A stretch of 11,573 bases of DNA, taken from assembly GCA_014376425.1 (NCBI GenBank), contig JACMRO010000571.1:1-11573 (forward strand), written 5' to 3'. Origin of the DNA: Rubritepida sp. Its GTDB lineage: Bacteria > Pseudomonadota > Alphaproteobacteria > Acetobacterales > Acetobacteraceae. This document shows positions 7,074 through 11,573 of the stretch, piece after piece. The position numbers and the translations under genes are program-made. The notes beneath the pieces were generated by a model. The model was not told the origin of the DNA and did not search any database. It worked only from the letters and a program-made list of their open reading frames with translations. Positions within the stretch are counted from its first letter, which is position 1; each line of letters opens with the position of its first letter.

Positions 7074-7981
7074 ACCGCGTCATGATCGGCCTGGGCGCGC
7101 TCGCCTTCATCCTGTTCGTCGCCGCCTCGTCGCTGTTCACGGTGAACCAGACGCAGCAGGTTCTCATCACGCAGTTCGGCGAATACGTGCGCACCATCCA
7201 GACGCCGGGGCTGCATGTGAAGGTGCCCTTCATCCAGAGTGTGACGGCTTTCGACCGCCGGCTGCTGGATTATGACGCGCCGGGCGAGGAGATGATTCTG
7301 GGTGACCAGCGCCGTCTCATCGTGGACAGCTTCACCCGCTTCCGGATCACCAATCCGCTGCTGTTCTTCCAGACGGTCGGCGCGGCCGAGCAGGGGATTC
7401 GCGGGCGCCTGGCACCCATCGTGTCATCCTCACTGCGCCGGGTGCTGGCCGGCGAGCCGCTGCTGTCGATCCTGTCGACCGACCGCACGCGGATCATGGG
7501 TGAGATCCGTCGCCAGGTGAACGAGGAAGCCCGCCGCTTCGGCGTCGAGGTCGCGGATGTCCGCATCCGGCGCGCCGACTTCCCCGATGAGAACACCCAG
7601 GCCATCTTGGCGCGCATGCAGTCCGAACGCGAACGGGTGGCGCGTGAGGCCCGGGCCGAGGGCGCCGAGGTCGCGGCCCGCGTCCGCGCCAATGCGGAGC
7701 GCGACCGCACGGTGCTGCTGGCCGAGGCGGAAGCCAACGCGCAGATCCTGCGCGGCGCCGGCGAGCAGGAGGCGATCCGCGTCTTCGCCGAGGCGTTCAA
7801 CCGCGACCCGGAATTCTATCAGTTCTGGCGCACCATGCAGGCCTATCGGGAGGTATTCTCGGGCGGTGAGCAGCGCATGGTGCTGACCCCGGAAAGCGAT
7901 TTCTTCCGCTACTTCCGGGAAATGCCGGCAGCACGGATGCCAGCTCCGGCGCCCGCGGTGCCGGCTCCCGCACCGGGCTGA
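7070..7981 (+). CDS. hflC: FtsH protease regulator HflC (SPFH/band 7 membrane protein)
   Basis: HflC is the partner of HflK in the membrane complex that modulates FtsH. The protein has 303 residues. An N-terminal membrane anchor lies at about 4-23 (VMIGLGALAFILFVAASSLF), followed by the band 7 domain with VNQTQQVLITQFGEYVR, TPGLHVKVPFIQSV and DRRLLDYD. ADVRIRRADFPDENTQAILARM at about 162-183, given here in summary form as the ADVRIRRADFP and QAILARM motifs, marks the end of that domain. A charged helix of about 185-245 follows (RERVAREARAEGAEVAARV). The conserved EFYQFWRTMQAYREVF block (about 246-261) is HflC-typical. The last 15 residues are Pro/Ala-rich. GGGGAG at 7057-7062, inside hflK, serves as ribosome binding site. 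The four-base ATGA overlap makes hflK-hflC a coupled pair. Confidence 0.95.
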   Translation: MNRVMIGLGALAFILFVAASSLFTVNQTQQVLITQFGEYVRTIQTPGLHVKVPFIQSVTAFDRRLLDYDAPGEEMILGDQRRLIVDSFTRFRITNPLLFFQTVGAAEQGIRGRLAPIVSSSLRRVLAGEPLLSILSTDRTRIMGEIRRQVNEEARRFGVEVADVRIRRADFPDENTQAILARMQSERERVAREARAEGAEVAARVRANAERDRTVLLAEAEANAQILRGAGEQEAIRVFAEAFNRDPEFYQFWRTMQAYREVFSGGEQRMVLTPESDFFRYFREMPAARMPAPAPAVPAPAPG

Positions 7982-7991
7982 GCTTGCGTAA

Positions 7992-8031
7992 CCCTGGCCG
8001 CCCTGGCTCGTTTGCCATCAGCGGCCAAGGG
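7992..8031 (+). terminator. Long imperfect hairpin after hflC, possible terminator
   Basis: CCCTGGCCGC (7992-8001) pairs with GCGGCCAAGGG (8021-8031) with one bulged base. An inner TGGC/GCCA stem (8004-8007 with 8014-8017) closes a TCGTTT loop. The structure starts 11 bases after the hflC stop. It has no T tract behind it. It could end the hflKC transcript, or act in a transcript that continues into the protease gene. The rest of 7982-8146 is somewhat more AT-rich (8039-8115) and probably holds the protease promoter, but no clear -35/-10 pair was found. Confidence 0.45.
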
Positions 8032-8146
8032 CGTGCGCGTTGTTACAATTCGCGCCTGACCGTCGCGTATTGGTCATCGCCGCTTCGATCGGCTGTTGTA
8101 TCGTAAACTACATCAGTCGGCGCTCCGCCGGCCCTATGAGGTGAAC

Positions 8147-9754
8147 ATGCGTCTCCCCATCGCCCTTCTGACCGCGAGCCTGGCCTGGCCGAGCTTCGCC
8201 CAGCCGCTGCCGCCGGTGGCCGCACCGCCAGGCGCGCCACCAGGTGCCTCCGTACCTGTGCCCGTGGCGCCGGCCTTCGCCCAGCCCAACAGCTTCGCGC
8301 CGCTCGCGCGGGTGCTGTTGCCGGCGGTGGTGAATATTTCCTCGACCATCGGCGGCGCCCCACCGCCACGCCCCGGTGTACGGCCCGATGCACCCGACGC
8401 ACCGCAGGCGCCGCCCGGCAGCCCGTTCGAAGAATTCTTTCGTGATTTCTTTAACCGAAACCGGCCCGGGCCGGGCCAGCAAGGCCCGGGCGCCGAGCGT
8501 GACGCCCCCCCTGGCCCCCCCGGCGGCGGCCCCGGCGGTCCTCCCGGCCCAGGCGGCCGGCGCGGGCAGTCGCTCGGTTCGGGCTTCATCATCGACGCCT
8601 CGGGAATCGTGGTCACCAACAACCACGTCATCGACGGCGCATCCGAAATCAACGTGATCCTGGCCGACAACACCGTCTTACGCGCCGAATTGCTGGGCAC
8701 CGACCCGCGCACCGACCTCGCCGTTTTGCGCGTGCGCCACTCCGCACCGCTTCCCTTCGTGCCTTGGGGCAACAGCGATACCGCGGAGGTCGGCGACTGG
8801 GTGCTGGCCATCGGCAATCCCTTCGGCCTGGGTGGCACCGTGACCACCGGCATCGTCTCGGCCCGCGGCCGCGACATCCGGCAAGGACCGTTCGACGACT
8901 TCATTCAGACCGATGCGGCGATCAATCGCGGCAATTCCGGTGGCCCGCTGTTCAACATGCGGGGCGAGGTGGTGGGTATCAACACCGCCATCTACTCGCC
9001 TTCTGGCGGGTCGATTGGCATTGGCTTTTCCATCCCGTCAAACCTGGCGCGTGGCGTCGCCATGCAGCTGGCTGATGGCGGCCGGGTGCGGCGCGGCTGG
9101 CTGGGGGTGAATATCCAGCAGGTGACCGACGAGATCGCTGAAAGCCTTGGCCTGCGCGGCGGCACCCGTGGCGCTCTGATCGCCCGCGCTCAGGAGGGTG
9201 CGCCGGCCGCCGCTGCCGGCATTCGCAACGGCGACGTGGTGTTGCGCTTCAACAATCAGGATGTGCGGGACATGCGCGGCCTGCCGCGCATCGTGGCCGA
9301 GACCGCCGTCGGCACCCAGGTGCCGGTGGTTGTGTGGCGCGAAGGCCGGGAGGTGACGGTGCAGGTGACGCTGGGCGAATTGCCGCCCGAGCAACAGCTG
9401 GCCGGCGCCAACCCGCAGGCGCCCGCCCCGCAGGCCAGCCGGCCTGTGGAGATCACGGGCCTGGGCATGCGGGTCGCCGCCATCACGCCCGAATTGCGTG
9501 AGCGCCTGCGCCTGCGGCCCGAGCAGCGTGGCGTCGCGGTCGTCGAGGTTGCGCCCAATTCGCCCTCGGCCGAGCGCGAGCTGCGCCCTGGTGACATCAT
9601 CCTCGAAGTGCAGCAGGAGCGGGTGAACACGCCGCAGGAGCTGAATGAGCGGGTGGAACGGTTGCGCCGGCAGGGGCGTGGCACGGCGCTGTTCCTGGTC
9701 GAGAGCGAAAGCGGCCAGCGCTTCGTGCCGCTTCGGCTGACGCCGGCGCGCTGA
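8147..9754 (+). CDS. degP: Do/DegP-type periplasmic serine endoprotease
   Basis: This HtrA-family protease degrades or refolds damaged envelope proteins in the periplasm. The protein has 535 residues. The start at 8147 has GAGG five bases upstream and gives a signal peptide MRLPIALLTASLAWPSFAQ, likely cut near residue 18-19. An in-frame TTG at 8096 is rejected. A Pro/Gly-rich linker spans about 103-140 after EEFFRDFF. The catalytic triad is His160 (TNNHVIDGA), Asp190 (DPRTDLAVL) and Ser264 (NRGNSGGPLFN). The first PDZ domain covers about 317-409 (RRGWLGVNIQ, GDVVLRFNNQDV) and the second about 438-531 (PGDIILEVQQERV). Two PDZ domains place it with DegP/DegQ/MucD-type proteases rather than DegS. 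Its place behind hflKC fits a membrane and periplasm quality-control cluster. Which of the Do subtypes it is cannot be settled here. Confidence 0.94.
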   Translation: MRLPIALLTASLAWPSFAQPLPPVAAPPGAPPGASVPVPVAPAFAQPNSFAPLARVLLPAVVNISSTIGGAPPPRPGVRPDAPDAPQAPPGSPFEEFFRDFFNRNRPGPGQQGPGAERDAPPGPPGGGPGGPPGPGGRRGQSLGSGFIIDASGIVVTNNHVIDGASEINVILADNTVLRAELLGTDPRTDLAVLRVRHSAPLPFVPWGNSDTAEVGDWVLAIGNPFGLGGTVTTGIVSARGRDIRQGPFDDFIQTDAAINRGNSGGPLFNMRGEVVGINTAIYSPSGGSIGIGFSIPSNLARGVAMQLADGGRVRRGWLGVNIQQVTDEIAESLGLRGGTRGALIARAQEGAPAAAAGIRNGDVVLRFNNQDVRDMRGLPRIVAETAVGTQVPVVVWREGREVTVQVTLGELPPEQQLAGANPQAPAPQASRPVEITGLGMRVAAITPELRERLRLRPEQRGVAVVEVAPNSPSAERELRPGDIILEVQQERVNTPQELNERVERLRRQGRGTALFLVESESGQRFVPLRLTPAR

Positions 9755-9773
9755 GGCGGGCCATTCGTTGGGA

Positions 9774-9825
9774 GGCACCATCCACATCGTCGTGGGTGGT
9801 GCCGCCCGGGCACGGCCGGGGCGGC
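9774..9825. terminator. Hairpin pair between convergent degP and crtB, probable shared terminator
   Basis: GGCACCATCCAC (9774-9785) pairs with GTGGGTGGTGCC (9792-9803) over 12 positions with one G-T type mismatch and a 6-base loop. The structure begins 19 bases after the degP stop. A second stem, GCCGCCC (9801-9807) with GGGCGGC (9819-9825), overlaps the end of the first, so the two would compete. Neither is followed by a T run on either strand. Position between convergent genes and stem strength argue for termination in both directions. Confidence 0.6.
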
Positions 9826-9832
9826 TGGTGCG

Positions 9833-10849
9833 CTACGCCGTCCGCCCTTCAACCCGCGCCAGAACGCCGATCATCCACTCGATCCGCTCATCGAGGCTGG
9901 TGCCTCCCTGGCCCGGCACCGCGCGCACAAGATAGGCGGTGGCGTCCAGCGGCGGGAGTCCCAGGCTCGTCACCCGTGCCCAGCGCGGCAGCATGGCCTG
10001 GGCCAGCAGTGTCATCTTGCGGCCGCGCGGCACGATGGCGCGCTGCGTCACCGGGTCGAAGCCCGGCCCCCGCACCAGGCGCCCAATCTCGGCATAGATG
10101 CGGCCGGCGGCGCGGATGGACGACCGGCAATCGGCCGGCAGGGCAGCGATTCCAGCTTCGGAGCGGGCATAGAGCGCGTCGGCATCGGCCAGCAGCCGGT
10201 GCACCACGCCCTGCACCGCCGGGGTGTAGGCGGGCGCCGCCTCCCATGCCCCGGGCTCTACCCCCGCCTCGCGCAGCCAATTCAGCGGCAGGTAGATGCG
10301 GCCATTCCGCGCATCCTCACCCACATCGCGGGCGATATTGGTCAGTTGCATCGCCACGCCCAGGTCGCAGGCCCGCGCCAGGCGCGGCGCGTCCCGCACC
10401 CCCATCAGCAGCGCCATCATTGCGCCCACCGTGCCGGCCACGCGCGCGCAATAGGCATGCAAAGCGTCCAGCGTGTCGTAGCGCCGGCCCTCGGCATCCC
10501 ACTCGAAACCTTCGATCAGCGCCTCCGGCAGCGCCTTGGGCATTTCGTATTCGGCGACGACGGCGGCGAAGGCGCGGTCGGCCGGGTGGTCATCAGGCGC
10601 GTTGGCATAGATGGCATCCAACCGCGCGCGCAGCCGCTTCACGCTCGCCTTCGGGTCCGCTTCGGTGTCGACCGCATCGTCGGCGACGCGGCAGAAGGCG
10701 TAGAGCGCGGTAGCCGGCGCGCGCACCCGGCGGGGCAGGATGCGGGCGGCGGCGGCGAAGCTCTTCGACCCCACCGCCAGCGCCGCCTGGCAGGCGGCCA
10801 GGTCGGCCGGCCGCATCGGGTCGGCGGCAAATGGCGGCAATGGCGTCAT
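9833..10849 (-). CDS. crtB: Phytoene synthase (squalene/phytoene synthase family)
   Basis: The enzyme joins two geranylgeranyl diphosphates head to head to phytoene, the first committed step of carotenoid synthesis. The protein has 338 residues from the ATG at 10849, which has AGGGGGG four bases upstream. ATGs further out (10912) lack support. The first Asp-rich motif DDAVD is at 57-61 in YAFCRVADDAVD, and the second, D175-VGE-D179, is in QLTNIARDVGED. GRIYLPLNWLREAGV follows at 183-197. ARVAGTVGAMMALLMGVRD lies at 135-153 and FDPVTQRAIVPRGRK at 264-278. These blocks resemble CrtB of purple bacteria more than the HpnC/HpnD squalene enzymes. No crtI or other carotenoid gene is in the window, so substrate specificity is inferred from similarity only. 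It lies 63 bp downstream of the hydrolase on the same strand. Confidence 0.88.
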   Translation of the reverse strand: MTPLPPFAADPMRPADLAACQAALAVGSKSFAAAARILPRRVRAPATALYAFCRVADDAVDTEADPKASVKRLRARLDAIYANAPDDHPADRAFAAVVAEYEMPKALPEALIEGFEWDAEGRRYDTLDALHAYCARVAGTVGAMMALLMGVRDAPRLARACDLGVAMQLTNIARDVGEDARNGRIYLPLNWLREAGVEPGAWEAAPAYTPAVQGVVHRLLADADALYARSEAGIAALPADCRSSIRAAGRIYAEIGRLVRGPGFDPVTQRAIVPRGRKMTLLAQAMLPRWARVTSLGLPPLDATAYLVRAVPGQGGTSLDERIEWMIGVLARVEGRTA

Positions 10850-10890
10850 CGCGCCCCCCTGGATAATTTTCGTTGCGATAGGAGATTGGA

Positions 10891-10909
10891 ACGGCGTCGC
10901 GGCCGCCGT
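10891..10909 (-). other. Short hairpin between the hydrolase stop and crtB
   Basis: ACGGCG (10891-10896) pairs with CGCCGT (10904-10909) around a 7-base loop, directly after the hydrolase stop. It is a weak terminator candidate without a T run. A TTGACG on the minus strand (10912-10907) overlaps it and could be a -35 for crtB, but no good -10 lies at the right distance. Confidence 0.3.
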
Positions 10910-10912
10910 CAA

Positions 10913-11573
10913 TCAGTGTGCGTGCGGCAGATTGGCTAAAAAGCCGCGCAACGCTTCGGCCCAGAAAGCGGCATTGCCGGTGGTGCCGTGGCCGCGCGTC
11001 TCGACGCTGGCGGGGATCAGCAGCAGTCGGGCCGTGGGGATCCGCGCGATCGCGGCCTGCATGAGCCCGGTCTCGGGCGGATTGCGTTCATCATCCGCGG
11101 CGTTGATCGCCAGCACCGCGGCGCGAATACGTCCCAGGCCGGCCGAGGCGTCATAGTCGCGCGACGCGTCCCATTGCCACATGAAGTCGTTCGCGTCCGC
11201 AGCCGTTGGCGCAGCCAGCCGGGCATCGATCAGCGCGTCGGCCGCCGCGCCCGTGGGCGCCGCCGCCTGCATCGCCAGCGTGCCGCCATTCGTCGCTGTC
11301 GCGTAAAACAGGTTGGCCAGGCGCAGTGAGGGTGGTGGTGCGGTGTAGTTGCCCCCCGCATACGCAGGCTCCTGGCGGATGCCCTCCACCAGCAGCCGCC
11401 GCAGCATCCAGTTGCGCGCGGCCATGGCGGTCGGCTGGGCGGCCATCGGCACCACCGCACCCATCATGTCCGGGTACGTCGTTGCCCACAGCCAAGCGTG
11501 CATGCCGCCCATCGAATTGCCCAGCACCAGGCGCAGCCGCCGCACCCCCAGCCCCTCGGTCACCAGCCGGTGC
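10913..11573 (-). CDS. MetX-like alpha/beta hydrolase, C-terminal 219 residues (cut by window edge)
   Basis: The frame is open to the right edge, so the N-terminal part is missing. The visible part starts HRLVTEGLGVRRLRLVLGNS. The nucleophile elbow GNSMGGMHAW holds the catalytic Ser (codon at 11515-11513). The acid is likely in INAADDERNPPE and the base in RGHGTTGNAAFW near the C-terminus. The fold and the GxSMGGM elbow match the homoserine O-acetyltransferase (MetX) branch of alpha/beta hydrolases. True MetX proteins carry a GGSMGGMQALEW elbow and GHDAFL at the end, and here both are altered. An esterase or other acyl-handling enzyme is therefore as likely as methionine synthesis. It is upstream of crtB with a 63-bp gap, and a functional link with carotenoid synthesis is not shown. 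Confidence 0.8.
   Translation of the reverse strand, partial: HRLVTEGLGVRRLRLVLGNSMGGMHAWLWATTYPDMMGAVVPMAAQPTAMAARNWMLRRLLVEGIRQEPAYAGGNYTAPPPSLRLANLFYATATNGGTLAMQAAAPTGAAADALIDARLAAPTAADANDFMWQWDASRDYDASAGLGRIRAAVLAINAADDERNPPETGLMQAAIARIPTARLLLIPASVETRGHGTTGNAAFWAEALRGFLANLPHAH

Noticed and set aside
10199..10939. 246-codon plus-strand frame opposite crtB
   Set aside because: It is antisense to a gene with both Asp-rich motifs intact. It is His/Arg-rich and has no start signal.

Overview
The window is dense, GC-rich bacterial chromosome. It reads as an alphaproteobacterium of the Rhodospirillales/Acetobacteraceae kind (Roseomonas-like). This rests on protein resemblance recalled from memory (DapD, the small alphaproteobacterial HNH protein, Mrp, HflK/HflC, a Do-type protease and a purple-bacterial type CrtB), not on a search. 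No tRNA, rRNA, transposase, CRISPR array or phage gene is visible. No gene-free stretch exceeds about 170 bp.

Left block (1-4435, all minus strand). Read 5'->3' on the minus strand, the order is an HNH-domain protein, a large secreted animal-type heme peroxidase with 27 RTX calcium-binding repeats, dapD, a tiny damaged tautomerase, and the first codons of dapE. dapD, the tautomerase and dapE overlap or touch one another, so they look like one lysine/diaminopimelate operon. The tautomerase carries two compensating indels, and a 14-bp tandem duplication sits at its junction with dapE. This is the most irregular spot in the window.

Middle block (4600-9754). mrp (minus strand), a P-loop Fe-S cluster carrier, is divergent from hflK-hflC (plus strand), which are followed by a Do/DegP-type periplasmic serine protease. 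HflK and HflC form the membrane complex that controls FtsH. The protease handles misfolded periplasmic proteins. Together they make a membrane and envelope quality-control cluster.

Right block (9774-11573). A hairpin region separates the convergent protease gene from crtB (phytoene synthase, minus strand). Upstream of crtB, on the same strand, lies a MetX-like alpha/beta hydrolase that runs off the window.

I see no clear new multi-gene defence or mobile system. The points most worth following are the RTX heme peroxidase (related in layout to bacterial Mn-oxidising peroxidases), the broken tautomerase with its tandem duplication inside the dap operon, and the shortened N-terminal domain of Mrp.
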